64,000 bases of DNA from Rhodopirellula sp. (GCA_003513555.1 DOPG01000012.1:133801-197800); one strand, 5' to 3'. Shown: positions 43,744-53,999, counted from the stretch's first letter. Translations and numbers: made by a program. The notes: generated from the letters alone by a model not told the origin.

Positions 43744-45009
43744 TTAACTTCTGTATTGGCTCCACAGCGCCATCAGTTCTACCAGATGCTCAACTGCCGC
43801 AGTCATTTCATCTAAACACGCAAACTCGGTAACAGCGTGTATGTTGTGTTGCCCACTGGACAGGTTGGGGGTCGGAAGTCCCTTTTCAGTCAATTGACTG
43901 CCATCAGTGCCACCACGAATACTTTCACTTTTGTATTCAACACCAAGATTCTCAAACGCCTGTATCGCAAGTGTCACAGCTTCTGGCAAATCACCTAAAC
44001 CATCTCTCAGGTTTCGATACTGACGTACGATTTTCACGTTGGCTTTCAACCCTGGCATCGCCTGTACCACAGCATCTGCAGTTTCCTGCAGTTGCCCGGC
44101 ATACGTCTTCAAATCTTCTGTTTCAAAAGATCGCAAAATCAACTCGACCGTAGCTGATCCCACACCCCCTTCAATTGTGTACGGATGGATAAATCCCTCT
44201 CGCTCATGAGTGGTCTCAGGCGAACAGGTTTCTCGAGGTAACTGCGCCACGAAATCTGCTGCTGCTCTGACCGCGTTCACCATCCGATCTTTCGCAATCG
44301 ATGGATGAATATTATGCCCCTCAAAGCGTACAATTGCAGCATCGGCCGAGAATGTCTCCTCATCGATTACCGCGGCACCACCCCCGTCGAGTGTGTACGC
44401 GACGGTTGCGTTGAGTTTTTCCAAATCGATTTTATCGGTACCTCGACCAATTTCCTCATCGCATGTGAACAGAACTTTCACGGGGCCATGTACCAAATGT
44501 GGATTCTCAACCAAGGTTGCTACCAGTTCCATGATGATTGCAACGCCAGCCTTGTCATCACCCCCCAAGAGCGTTGTCCCATCGGTAGTAACCAAGGTCA
44601 TGCCAAGCATGGACTGCAAGGCAGGGCATGATGCAACATCAATCACGTTCCCGCTGGGTAATGTGATATCACCACCTGGATAAGACTGAATTACCTGAGG
44701 CTGAACGTTTTCTCCGGGTGCCTCGGGAGATGTATCAAGATGGGCAACCAGTGCTACCGTCGGTCCTTGTTCCCCATTGCTGGCAGGAACAGTCCCCCAT
44801 ACCAAGGCATGCTCATCCTGACACGCATCTTCAATAGTCAACGCACGAAGTTCCGCAAGTAGCAGCTTTCCCAGGTCCCATTGACCAGCCGAACTCGGAT
44901 AGCGATCACTACATGGGTCGGCGGAGGTACCCACCTGCACATAAGACAAAAAACGCTTAAGAAGTCTTTCACGGTTGATCTGAACGCGATCAGCACTGGC
45001 ACCAGTCAT
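43744..45009 (-). CDS. pepT: Peptidase T (tripeptide aminopeptidase), M20 family
   Basis: From the ATG at 45009 (residue 26 of the longest frame) the protein has 421 residues, the usual size. Metal and catalytic residues are in AHLDTSPEAPGENV (H90, D92), LGGDDKAGV (D151) and TCDEEIGRG (E185, E186). The C-terminal NLSSGQHNIHAVTEF is typical of PepT. It removes N-terminal residues from tripeptides in the cytoplasm. It is convergent with the metallophosphoesterase (73 bp) and divergent from the exonuclease-like gene (125 bp). The upstream extension to 45084 has little family similarity. Confidence 0.93.
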   Translation of the reverse strand: MTGASADRVQINRERLLKRFLSYVQVGTSADPCSDRYPSSAGQWDLGKLLLAELRALTIEDACQDEHALVWGTVPASNGEQGPTVALVAHLDTSPEAPGENVQPQVIQSYPGGDITLPSGNVIDVASCPALQSMLGMTLVTTDGTTLLGGDDKAGVAIIMELVATLVENPHLVHGPVKVLFTCDEEIGRGTDKIDLEKLNATVAYTLDGGGAAVIDEETFSADAAIVRFEGHNIHPSIAKDRMVNAVRAAADFVAQLPRETCSPETTHEREGFIHPYTIEGGVGSATVELILRSFETEDLKTYAGQLQETADAVVQAMPGLKANVKIVRQYRNLRDGLGDLPEAVTLAIQAFENLGVEYKSESIRGGTDGSQLTEKGLPTPNLSSGQHNIHAVTEFACLDEMTAAVEHLVELMALWSQYRS

Positions 45010-45134
45010 ATTGATTTGCACAAAACGGGGAAAGATGACATTAGAATCGGCTCGGTTAGAACACAGACCCGATAAGTTGTACATTGTGTCACTGAATCAG
45101 GAACTGTTTTTAACACATCCCGGGCAAGCGGAAG

Positions 45135-45974
45135 ATGAGCGAGAAAGTTGCACACCTCGTATTTGATGTCGAGAGCATTGCTGATGGAGACCTGATTTCA
45201 AGGGTTCGTTATCCTGATCAGAACCTGAGCGACAGCGAAGCAATCGCTACATATCAGGACGAACTGATGGAACAGCGTGGAACAACCTTCATTCCGCATA
45301 CGTTCCAAATACCAATCGCAGTCGTGATCGCAAAAGTTGCAACCAATTTGCAATTGCTCGATATCGTGTCCATTGATGAACCCGAATTTCGGCCTCATGT
45401 AATCACAGAAAATTTTTGGAGGGGGTGGGAAGCATATAAAAACCCGCAATGGGTCACGTTCAATGGCCGATCATTCGACATTCCATTGATGGAGCTCGCG
45501 GCATTTCGGTTTGGAATCTCCCTGCCAGCATGGTTTAGATCAGATGGCTACAAGTCACCACGAAACCGGTTCAACACAACTGCGCACCTCGATCTGCAGG
45601 ATGTGCTGACCAATCACGGTGCCGCACGGTGCAACGGTGGGTTGAATCTCGTCGCACAGTTGCTTGGAAAACCTGGCAAGATGGGGCTCACAGGAGACAA
45701 GGTCCAAGAACAATGGGATGCAGGCCATAAAATGGCCATCAGTGACTACTGTCGCTGCGATGTTCTGGACACTTATTTCGTTTTTCTGCGGACCCAGGTG
45801 CTCACGGGAAAAATCTCGCTACAAGAAGAGATCGAGTTGGTAGAGGCTGCGAAACGGTGGATTGAAGAAAGGGCTGGGACATGCGAAGCATATGCATCGT
45901 ACCTTGAGAGCTGGAGCAGTTGGCATAATCCATGGCAAGCTACCAAACCAGAGGCAGATAGCGAATCAACGTGA
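45135..45974 (+). CDS. Predicted 3'-5' exonuclease, PolB-like (DNA_pol_B_exo2)
   Basis: This 279-residue protein has a DnaQ-like RNase H fold of the PolB-exonuclease type: VFDVESIAD (D, E), WVTFNGRSFDIPLMEL with the second acidic motif, and ISDYCRCDVLDTYFVFLRTQ with the third. The HLDLQDVL segment in the middle is also usual. It is of normal length with no other domain. It starts at an ATG 125 bp from the divergent PepT gene. The intrinsic role would be 3'-5' exonuclease activity on DNA or RNA; the cellular target is not known. Confidence 0.85.
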   Translation: MSEKVAHLVFDVESIADGDLISRVRYPDQNLSDSEAIATYQDELMEQRGTTFIPHTFQIPIAVVIAKVATNLQLLDIVSIDEPEFRPHVITENFWRGWEAYKNPQWVTFNGRSFDIPLMELAAFRFGISLPAWFRSDGYKSPRNRFNTTAHLDLQDVLTNHGAARCNGGLNLVAQLLGKPGKMGLTGDKVQEQWDAGHKMAISDYCRCDVLDTYFVFLRTQVLTGKISLQEEIELVEAAKRWIEERAGTCEAYASYLESWSSWHNPWQATKPEADSEST

Positions 45975-46114
45975 AACGCCATGTGAAACCGTAGCTCTCA
46001 ATTGAAAATCCACCTTTACCTAAACAAGCCAATTTCGCTACTGTCCGGGATCACAGAAGCGTCCCTGCCGGGCGTTTCGCCAGCGCCAAATTTTTCCACC
46101 TCGATTTTCAATCA

Positions 46115-49100
46115 ATGGCTGGACACGGAAGTCTTCGCCCAAAACGTCTGCTCTCAAAATTACCGACCATGGTAATGCGGTGGAGATGCGCCAACGCATG
46201 CTTGCAATTGGCGATTTTCCCCTTTGTTATCATGCTATTGATAGGAGAGCACGCCGCAGCAGGTGATCGTGACCTCACCCTGCAAACGTCACGAAACAAC
46301 ACCGTCGACCTTACTCTGGATTTTGACTGGGCTGTCGAGGAGGCACAGTACTGCCACCTACGTATTCAATTGGTTGATGATTCTTCCAAGCAACAGTACA
46401 TGATTCACGAACTTGAGAATCTATCAGACTCCGATCAAACCGTTGCAGCCTTCACTCTGAATCAAGACGCGACTCAACTGACTTTTCACCCTCGTGCACG
46501 AGTCAATTCCGTGCGTGTTCGCCTGCGAGTCCAGGGCACACCTGACACTCGAATTGTTATCGAATCACTTGACGAGCCACGCAATCCAGAAGAAGTTCGC
46601 ACTGCGCAGCCTGTACGTGAAATTCGTTTCGCGGACTTGCTACTGAACAAGGTACTCCTCTCCGACACGCCATTCGTAGCAGCAAAGACAGCTACGCAAC
46701 GCTCTAGTTGGTCAATCCAACGTGCAGATACGGATGAAATTCGCATTGCCGGCCTGCAGCCAGTCCCAGTCTACCAGCCCAATGAACCTCTCGAGTTGGC
46801 TGCCGCTGTCAATGCCATGACACGCGAAGCGTCTTCCGTGCTGACCTTCCACTACTCGATTGTGCAGCTCTCCAACCAAAAAACTGTGGTACGCCACCGT
46901 AAATCAATCAGCATCAATGCCGCTGGAAACAGTGACGTGATCCCGATTACTGAAGTAATTCCGGAGACACCGGGGGTTTACGAAATACGCTGTCACCTTT
47001 CGAGAGACGATGACCGCATTTGGGATCGACTGCGAGGTCGCGAAACACCAATAGTAAAAATGGGTCGTCCATTCTTTGTGGTATCTAAACCAGAAACCAA
47101 AGCCCCGACCGAGATAGAAAACTGGCAGGTTGCTGGAATACTCAGGCCGTCAGCGTCGAATTGGTCAGTGGGTCAGTGGTTACCAAAACGGACCACCCGT
47201 TTCATCCCAGGTGTCAAGTCAACCGAGCCTGCAACCAAACTTGAGCAGGCTCAACACTTTGGCGAAACAGTATCCCTGCTGCCAACTGACGACCCCTTTC
47301 AGGCTAGCATGCCGGTACTCACTCCTGGCACACCTCACAAAATTAAACTGCGGTTACCGGCAGCTCAGAATATTCAATTGCAAATTGAAGCGGGCGGCCT
47401 CGACAATCGCGATCGTCCAGCTACCAAATTCATTCTTTCGGACACCAAGACGATTGATCTAAAAGAGCAATGGCGAACCTACACATTCGTGCATTATCCA
47501 GCCGAAGGTGATCAGATTTGGCTAACCAATCTCGGTGATGGCGTCTTGCAACTGGAATCCATCGAAGTTCAAGCAGGTCCGCAACATCTCTTTCCACCTC
47601 ATGCTGATGAAGATGGACTCAGTTCATTGCCCGAGACCCGAGAGACCATCCTTCAAGTCAACGATATCAACTGGGTAGAATCACTGACCAAAGATGTGCA
47701 ACAAAGATATCCATTGGACGATTTCGATGCACGAACCATCAACGCCTTTGACCTCTGGTTAGCGCTTGATCGACTTTGTGATCTCGCCCGAGCTAATGGG
47801 ATGAGCGGGATTATGTTGCCCGCAAACTCCGGGGGCAACACGCTCTTCGAGACACGAAGCCTGTTGCCAAGAAAGACCTCCGCGAACGCAAACGCCAATC
47901 AGTTGGCAACAACCATCACCTTAATGGCAAACCGCGGTCTCAAGACGCACGTGCTTCTTGATCCTGACTTCATGCTGTTACCCGTCGAACAGGCCCTTCT
48001 GCAACGTCCGGCTCTAATTCAACAACTAACAAGAAGTCAGCAGGGCAATGCATTTCAGTACAACCTGCTGCACCCACTTGTGCAAGAGAGTCTTGAAGAA
48101 CTTCTCTCTGAATTAGTATTTCAATGCGGACAGTCTGACCAGTTCGGCGGAATCACAATCGACTGCAGTGGAGGAAGTCATCTGCAACCCATTCAGCAGA
48201 TGTTGGACAGTGACGCCGCCCTGACCACCTTCGCGCGATCACTCAACGTGAATGTCGCGACTGAACAATTACGCGCGTGGTCGAAAGGTGAGGGCCAAGA
48301 GACCTATAACAACTGGGTGCATCAAGCAACCACTCGCTGCTTCCGCGAACTGCAGCAGCGTGAACCAGAAACTGCATTCACCCTAAAATTTGCACCCTCT
48401 GTCCACCCAACCGCCCAACCCCGACCTGCCGAGACGGATATCCAAGCATTCAACCCAGCGGAGAACTTTCCGTTAGGTTTCGGAAACAGATATGGTTATA
48501 CCGACTCCCGATTGTTGGTACACAAAGCCTTGCGTGTTCCAGTGCCATCCGAAGAGGGCGCAGTGGCTACAAGCGTTTACTTCAATACGAAACAACAACT
48601 CGCTGACACTGCCCTCGTACAGAATCAAAAACAATTGCTGGAAGACACTTGTCATCTGATTGATCGACTTGACCCCACCACCCTTGCGGTCAAGCTTCCG
48701 ATTGATGGTCGCATTTTACGGCCTCAGTTTGATAGCCTTCTGCAATCGTTTCGGACCTTGCCACAAACGGGCATGCAATCAGTCAATGTCGAAAGCAGCG
48801 CCCAGAACACTGTTCGCGTTAAAAGCGTACGAATCGGTGGTTATCTACACCTTGCGTGCCTATGCCTGACCCCATGGGCAAACGAAATTGACATCGAAAC
48901 CAGCCAAAGCGTCGAGTGGAAAGCTGTCGGTGGAAATCCAGAAGGCATTCAAATTGAAAAACTGAATGGGAACCGCGCGCGAGTCCAACTCGCAGAAGGA
49001 CGTTTAACACTGCTACGATCAAGCCAACCCGTGGGCGACACCGAAATCACTTCATGCCGCGCGCGACTCAGCGGCGGATCTGCGGCGCTGGCAGAAATTA

Positions 49101-49879
49101 AACGTAAAGTGACCTTAGTCGCTCAGCGAATTGGAATTTTGTTCGACTTCGAATCTTACGATGCCCTGAATAACGGAGGATTCGAAAAAGCAGGCAACTT
49201 GGGACTGGTAGGTTGGTTGCATGCACAACATCCTGAAGGCTGCGTCCGGGTCGACGATAGCCAACCTCTAGAAGGCAAGCATTCAATCTTGCTCACGACT
49301 GAAACCAATACAACAGCACGAACGTGGCTAGTCAGTGAGACCATCACACCACCGGAATCAGGTCGTCTTGCTGTCTCATTAGCGTGCCGTGCCGAAGCGA
49401 AGACGAACGCCGGAACCCACCGCTTGCGAATCTCTCTTGAAGCGACTGAGAATGGAAAACCGATACGCTATTCCAATGAGTTTGAGATCCCTAAAAATGG
49501 TCAATGGGGAAATCGGGAAGTACAACTCGAGGCACTGAATATCGATGCCGCCAACATGCACTCATTGCGTCTCACCATCGACAGCCTCTCAAGTGGCCGA
49601 ATCTGGATTGACGACATCAGACTTCATGATCAGTTCCCCACGGTTGGCGAAAGAGACGAATTGCAAAGTGGTGCTTTCCTTGCCGTACAAGGCCTGCAGA
49701 AAAGCAACCTCGCGCCGGCGGGTCGATTATTGCAAAACGGTTGGGCACGATACCTGCTGAAACTCGATCCATTAAAGGAAATAGAACCCAAGACAAACGA
49801 AACAGAATTGGAAAAAGAAGAGATACCCGGGATTGCTGAGCGGATCCGAGATTGGATCCCCCGACCTCTACGTTTTTAA
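46115..49879 (+). CDS. Large secreted protein with GH-like TIM-barrel region and C-terminal carbohydrate-binding-like domain
   Basis: The protein has 1254 residues from the ATG at 46115; ATGs at 46169 and 46175 give a shorter and more canonical signal peptide ending around AAAGD. An N-terminal beta-rich part of about 500 residues is followed by a region with the look of glycosyl-hydrolase-like (GHL10) barrels: FDLWLALDRLCDLARANGMSGIMLP, THVLLDPDF and GITIDCSGG, each a plausible barrel strand. Near the C-terminus YDALNNGGFEKAGNLGLVGW opens a galactose-binding-like beta-sandwich, ending RIWIDDIRLHDQ, as in CBM4/9-like modules. It is probably a secreted polysaccharide-binding or -degrading protein. 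The family assignment is by eye and I am not certain of the catalytic class. The downstream small membrane-anchored gene begins 28 bp later. Confidence 0.65.
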   Translation: MAGHGSLRPKRLLSKLPTMVMRWRCANACLQLAIFPFVIMLLIGEHAAAGDRDLTLQTSRNNTVDLTLDFDWAVEEAQYCHLRIQLVDDSSKQQYMIHELENLSDSDQTVAAFTLNQDATQLTFHPRARVNSVRVRLRVQGTPDTRIVIESLDEPRNPEEVRTAQPVREIRFADLLLNKVLLSDTPFVAAKTATQRSSWSIQRADTDEIRIAGLQPVPVYQPNEPLELAAAVNAMTREASSVLTFHYSIVQLSNQKTVVRHRKSISINAAGNSDVIPITEVIPETPGVYEIRCHLSRDDDRIWDRLRGRETPIVKMGRPFFVVSKPETKAPTEIENWQVAGILRPSASNWSVGQWLPKRTTRFIPGVKSTEPATKLEQAQHFGETVSLLPTDDPFQASMPVLTPGTPHKIKLRLPAAQNIQLQIEAGGLDNRDRPATKFILSDTKTIDLKEQWRTYTFVHYPAEGDQIWLTNLGDGVLQLESIEVQAGPQHLFPPHADEDGLSSLPETRETILQVNDINWVESLTKDVQQRYPLDDFDARTINAFDLWLALDRLCDLARANGMSGIMLPANSGGNTLFETRSLLPRKTSANANANQLATTITLMANRGLKTHVLLDPDFMLLPVEQALLQRPALIQQLTRSQQGNAFQYNLLHPLVQESLEELLSELVFQCGQSDQFGGITIDCSGGSHLQPIQQMLDSDAALTTFARSLNVNVATEQLRAWSKGEGQETYNNWVHQATTRCFRELQQREPETAFTLKFAPSVHPTAQPRPAETDIQAFNPAENFPLGFGNRYGYTDSRLLVHKALRVPVPSEEGAVATSVYFNTKQQLADTALVQNQKQLLEDTCHLIDRLDPTTLAVKLPIDGRILRPQFDSLLQSFRTLPQTGMQSVNVESSAQNTVRVKSVRIGGYLHLACLCLTPWANEIDIETSQSVEWKAVGGNPEGIQIEKLNGNRARVQLAEGRLTLLRSSQPVGDTEITSCRARLSGGSAALAEIKRKVTLVAQRIGILFDFESYDALNNGGFEKAGNLGLVGWLHAQHPEGCVRVDDSQPLEGKHSILLTTETNTTARTWLVSETITPPESGRLAVSLACRAEAKTNAGTHRLRISLEATENGKPIRYSNEFEIPKNGQWGNREVQLEALNIDAANMHSLRLTIDSLSSGRIWIDDIRLHDQFPTVGERDELQSGAFLAVQGLQKSNLAPAGRLLQNGWARYLLKLDPLKEIEPKTNETELEKEEIPGIAERIRDWIPRPLRF

Positions 49880-49906
49880 TTCTTGCCACCAAAAATGGAA
49901 TTAGCC

Positions 49907-50698
49907 ATGTTTCGATGGGTCAAGCGTATTGGAATCACTGTGTTGATGATTCTTTTCCTTGCTTCACTCAGTGGCTGGTGGCTATTCAGGCAGACTCGGG
50001 TCGTACCAGAGTTCTATCAACAGGCTACGCAGCTCAGCCATCCTGACACAGAAGCAGGAAGCTACCAGCTCGAAGCCAATGTAGCTAAATTGCAACAGGA
50101 TGCCTCCAAACCAGGCTCGTGGAATGCAAGCTTCTGCGAAGAGGACATCAACGCCTGGCTTATCAATCAGCTGCCCCTGAAGTTCAAGCAACTGCAAACT
50201 GCAGGTGGGAAAGATCCAAGAATCAGCATCCAGCAAGACCATCTATTGGCTGCTGCACGCTACACCGACGCAAGGCTTGACACTGTCATTTCCTGTGAAT
50301 TGCATGTGGAACTCACGGAAGAACCCAATCTGTTAGCGGTCCACATCCGCAACCTAAAAGCTGGTGCTGTCTCCCTGCCAATCAGTCAATTCATGGATGG
50401 CATCCGCACCGAGGCTGCCAAGGGAGGTGTTAAGATCCACTGGGACGAAACAGAATCAGGGCCCACTGCGCTTGTTCAAGTTCCAAGTGAACACGCCGGA
50501 TATGCTTACAGTCCTGTCATCATTGAATCACTCGAGATGATGGAAGGAGCCATTATTCTTTCGGGCCACACCGGGACAAGAGAAGAAAACTGCTACGCAC
50601 CTCGAGGCCCTGTCCACCAGTTTGTTACTTATCAGCATATTGAAAAACGCAATTCCAATATGGTTTCCGGGTCGGCAACCTTTCCTTCCCGCCGCTGA
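49907..50698 (+). CDS. Membrane-anchored protein of unknown function
   Basis: The protein has about 263 residues from the ATG at 49907, which has a GGA-type site close upstream; an ATG at 49895 is possible. One N-terminal transmembrane helix (ITVLMILFLASLSGWWLF) precedes a soluble domain with WNASFCEEDINAWLINQL, which has the character of a conserved planctomycete family I cannot name. It begins 28 bp after the large secreted-protein gene and probably belongs with it. The last 67 bp overlap the tail of the convergent phosphoesterase-like gene. Confidence 0.7.
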   Translation: MFRWVKRIGITVLMILFLASLSGWWLFRQTRVVPEFYQQATQLSHPDTEAGSYQLEANVAKLQQDASKPGSWNASFCEEDINAWLINQLPLKFKQLQTAGGKDPRISIQQDHLLAAARYTDARLDTVISCELHVELTEEPNLLAVHIRNLKAGAVSLPISQFMDGIRTEAAKGGVKIHWDETESGPTALVQVPSEHAGYAYSPVIIESLEMMEGAIILSGHTGTREENCYAPRGPVHQFVTYQHIEKRNSNMVSGSATFPSRR

Positions 50699-51090
50699 AC
50701 GATCTCGAGTATCCCACGTTGAAGCCTGGACTCTGTCCGCCAACGCAATGCTGCTTTGAAAGTCACTTCCGGCACAGCACTTGTCAGTTGCGTGTATTCG
50801 CCAGCAAGTATTTTCCGTACACTGCCTCGCCCCCCACCCAGATCACCTTCTCGGTCAAGATAGACCACACGATGATCGGCCAATTTCAGACAAGGTACAT
50901 CAAACGAATTTTCCAAACCAGTGATCAAGTCCGTCGACCATGTGGCCAACACGTCACCTGTCGCAAACATCCAATCCAGATGTGTCTCTGTCATCCGTTC
51001 GAAACATGGACCGACATCATGTCGCAAGACAACGAAACGCTTCCAAGAATCAACTGCCCAAGGATCATTATTTTCTGCTATTCCCATCAT
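50632..51090 (-). CDS. Standalone LigD 3'-phosphoesterase-like protein
   Basis: This 152-residue protein resembles the phosphoesterase (PE) module of DNA ligase D: RFVVLRHD at 18-25, HLDWMF at 37-42, DHRVVYLDREG near 72-82 and GGGRGSVRKILAGEY near 85-99. Standalone relatives of this kind occur in several bacteria. In LigD the motif is HxDxR; here the arginine position is M41, so the 3'-ribonucleoside-healing activity may be changed. Two consecutive ATGs are possible starts; an AAGG lies just upstream. It runs against the neighbour that ends at 50698, sharing 67 bp. The ligase cassette elsewhere in the window has no LigD, so this may be a separate end-processing enzyme. Confidence 0.72.
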   Translation of the reverse strand: MMGIAENNDPWAVDSWKRFVVLRHDVGPCFERMTETHLDWMFATGDVLATWSTDLITGLENSFDVPCLKLADHRVVYLDREGDLGGGRGSVRKILAGEYTQLTSAVPEVTFKAALRWRTESRLQRGILEIVQRREGKVADPETILELRFSIC

Positions 51091-51165
51091 GCCTTGATCT
51101 AAACCATATCAATCACTGAACTGCGAATCTCTCAAACTTCAAGCCATTGGTAGCGTAGCAACCCC

Positions 51166-53553
51166 TCAAGGTTTTTTGACTGACTGGTACTGATTCCGCA
51201 GGGAGTCATCGATCGTCCCTTGTGTGAGCAAGATGAACTTCGCACGGCGATATGCTTCTTGCTGGGCACCCATTTTTTGCAACAAGCGGATTGCTGCTAG
51301 TTTCGCCTCATGCCAAACGCGTTGACCTTGTGGTAATCCGGATGCCAATTCGTCCCAAAACGCGACTCCAGCTTGCTGTGCTTTTAAATTGTCACTCGAT
51401 CCCAGCATCGTAGCGGCCTGCTGTATCGATTGCTGAGGATCTGTGGACAGCTTCTGCACCTCCTTCAACAGATTAATAGCTTTTGCAACTTCGCTGTCCC
51501 ACAAACTACGTTCCGCTGACTCCATCGACACTGCTTCTGAGCCCAACCACCCAGCCAACAAAGCAACCGTTTTCTGACGCAGTGATGGATCCGTACGAGC
51601 ATCCGCCATCAAACGCTGCTCTACCTGTGGTAGCAGAACCACGGGTGGTGATTCTGCTGGTATCAACTGACTCCTACGGAAATTGATGAAAGAGTCAATG
51701 AATGCATCCTCAGGAAACACATGTTTTCCCATCGGCTTTAGATCACCCAGCTCTGACTGATCCAAGTGCAAGGCTGAGACAAGGCGATATCGCGAGCGCA
51801 TCGCTTCATTGCTAAGCAGTTTCTTCATCGCGGCTTGAAAGCTACTTATCGCCTTCCGCCGATCAGCTTTCTTGGATAACGTTGCATCCGCAGTATCAAA
51901 ACCACTCTTTTCGAAGACCAGCAGCCATGCCTTGGCAATGGATTGCGACAGCTCAATATCCATCTTTGCCGGGTCAATATCCGATATGATTTCTGCAGCC
52001 TCTAGATAGCGCTGCTGTGATGTCAGAATGTTTTTCAACCAAGTTCGAATGGATCCGGAACTCGTGCTATCTGACCACCGCTGCAAGTTCATTCGCAGCA
52101 TCGACTCAAGGCGTTTCAGGGTTACCGGATCAGATGGATCAAGCCGCGCTAGCAGGATGGCTGCCTGAAGATGTGTAGCGGATGCTTTCTCTGCATCAAA
52201 CTTCGCCAGCGATATGTCTTGCATCAAATCAATTGCATCATTCATACGTTTTGCCGCCAGCAACGCTGCAGCTGCTTCAGCCACTCGACTCATCGCCCGA
52301 TCGGGGTCTGTTTCAGCTGCCGCTGCGGCGGCCAAAAGATCACCAGCACGGCTCGGATCACCACGGCGCAACCAATCCTGACCCTGAGCAGCAATCACAG
52401 AGGGATCAACAGTGGCTTTAGATTGCCCCGTGGAATTCAAGTGCGACAGGGAAACCGCATCGGCTCGACGCCTCGCGTAAGCTCCCCCACGGCGTTGAAT
52501 CGCTTCCAGCCAATCACCCACCCGACGCCCCCCATTGGCGACCAACAGGAACTCGAGTCTCGCCAAATCCATGGAGAGAGCGTTAGGCGCTGCCTCCGGT
52601 ACATCCCCAAAAAAATCGTCCAGCAATTTACCCGCTTTCGTCATCTGGCCCTGAGCGATACATGAGCGCACCCTGAGAGCTTGTAATTTGGGAGGTAACG
52701 CACCTGTGAATTGAGGCAGCAACGCGGTCATCAAAGCATCACAGCGATCATATTGGGCAGCTCGAAAAACTGCTTCCACTCGCAATCGCTCAACTTCTTT
52801 TCTCGCATCAGTTCCCGCAGGCAAACGTGTAATCGCATCATTGGCTACCTGCTCCGCCTTCGTTGCCGCTGCGATGCAATCAGCACTACCGCTCGGAAAC
52901 AAATCCGTTTGAAAGAGTGAAATTGACACTGCATCGATTTGAAGTTTTTGGCCGAGACGACGCAGATCAGCAATCATTCCCCGACTTGCAACAGTGCGAT
53001 CTGATTCCAAAGCAGAGCGTTTCTGCTGAACTTCATCAGCCAAACTCGATAGATGCGACATCGCCGTCAACAACCGCCTTGTAGCCAGTTCCTGTATTTG
53101 ATCGTTGCGTGGAGACACAGCAGCACGCAGCACACAGTGTAGCGCAAACGATTTTTCACTATCTGACAATTGCGATTTAAGAAATAACTGACGTGGATGA
53201 TTCGGATAAGAACGTAGCAAGTCACGGATTGGACGCTGGACTTCTACCAACTCATCATTACCAAAATTGTCACGCGCCAACTGTCTGGCTGTCAGTATTT
53301 TTGATTCTCTCACCCGCCACTTGGCAGCAGCATCACCTTGAAGTTCCAAATCAGCCGAACGTAATCGGCAAAGGTCAAGGGCGTCATCAAAACGTCCATG
53401 TTCCAATAAAGCTTGAACCAGATCTTCATCCAAGTCATGAGTCATACGTCCAACATTCTTGGTGGACGGCTCAACAGCAAATACGTGCTCATCCCTACCG
53501 TCCAGGCGGACAAGTAGCACGAGAAGCAAAATGATTTGTCCAACACGAATCAT
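51166..53553 (-). CDS. Secreted or membrane-anchored TPR-like helical-repeat protein
   Basis: This 795-residue protein starts with a leader MIRVGQIILLLVLLV followed by long alpha-helical sequence with TPR-like periodicity: DALDLCRLRSADLELQGDAA, then AQLL-type and LLDDFFGDVPEA repeats. It shows no catalytic motif. The gene is third in an operon: two ExbD genes precede it, and its ATG overlaps the stop of the second by 4 bp. It would be a periplasmic component working with the ExbD pair. The family is not identified further. Confidence 0.72.
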   Translation of the reverse strand: MIRVGQIILLLVLLVRLDGRDEHVFAVEPSTKNVGRMTHDLDEDLVQALLEHGRFDDALDLCRLRSADLELQGDAAAKWRVRESKILTARQLARDNFGNDELVEVQRPIRDLLRSYPNHPRQLFLKSQLSDSEKSFALHCVLRAAVSPRNDQIQELATRRLLTAMSHLSSLADEVQQKRSALESDRTVASRGMIADLRRLGQKLQIDAVSISLFQTDLFPSGSADCIAAATKAEQVANDAITRLPAGTDARKEVERLRVEAVFRAAQYDRCDALMTALLPQFTGALPPKLQALRVRSCIAQGQMTKAGKLLDDFFGDVPEAAPNALSMDLARLEFLLVANGGRRVGDWLEAIQRRGGAYARRRADAVSLSHLNSTGQSKATVDPSVIAAQGQDWLRRGDPSRAGDLLAAAAAAETDPDRAMSRVAEAAAALLAAKRMNDAIDLMQDISLAKFDAEKASATHLQAAILLARLDPSDPVTLKRLESMLRMNLQRWSDSTSSGSIRTWLKNILTSQQRYLEAAEIISDIDPAKMDIELSQSIAKAWLLVFEKSGFDTADATLSKKADRRKAISSFQAAMKKLLSNEAMRSRYRLVSALHLDQSELGDLKPMGKHVFPEDAFIDSFINFRRSQLIPAESPPVVLLPQVEQRLMADARTDPSLRQKTVALLAGWLGSEAVSMESAERSLWDSEVAKAINLLKEVQKLSTDPQQSIQQAATMLGSSDNLKAQQAGVAFWDELASGLPQGQRVWHEAKLAAIRLLQKMGAQQEAYRRAKFILLTQGTIDDSLRNQYQSVKKP

Positions 53554-53999
53554 GGTGACTCCGGCTTGGCAGCAAATAGCACTCGATCTACCCCCGCTGC
53601 GCGTGCGGCATCATAGGCCTGAACAGCAAGAGCCATCGTCACTTTTTCGTCAGGATCGACAATCACAGGTGGTTGCACCCCCAACGAAGTGATTTCAGTC
53701 AGGCGATCCTGAATATCACTCATGCCATCCAACGGCTGACCGTTCAACATGATTTGGGTTCCCTCCACCTGCCACAGGAGCCGGATGATAATCTCGTCAA
53801 ACTTTTCAACCGGTAGTGTGTCAGTCGATGCTTCTGCGGCTCCCATTGGTAATTCCGCAAGAGAGCCAGGTAGATCAAACTCTGGCAATTCAAAGCTGCT
53901 GGTCCAGACAAAGAAAACCAATAACAGAAACACGACGTCAATCATGGGTGTCATCTTCAGTTCCAACGATTCATCATTGGAAGCCTTTGGTAGTTTCAT
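53550..53999 (-). CDS. ExbD/TolR-family biopolymer transport protein
   Basis: This 149-residue protein begins with a short cytoplasmic stretch, one transmembrane helix and a periplasmic domain. The signature LKMTPMIDVVFLLLVFFV places the conserved aspartate at D21, which carries protons in ExbD/TolR. The periplasmic part is of ordinary length. The gene overlaps both neighbours by 4 bp: ExbD upstream and the TPR protein downstream. No ExbB/TolQ gene is in the operon or elsewhere in the window, so the partner must be encoded away from here. Confidence 0.9.
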   Translation of the reverse strand: MKLPKASNDESLELKMTPMIDVVFLLLVFFVWTSSFELPEFDLPGSLAELPMGAAEASTDTLPVEKFDEIIIRLLWQVEGTQIMLNGQPLDGMSDIQDRLTEITSLGVQPPVIVDPDEKVTMALAVQAYDAARAAGVDRVLFAAKPESP

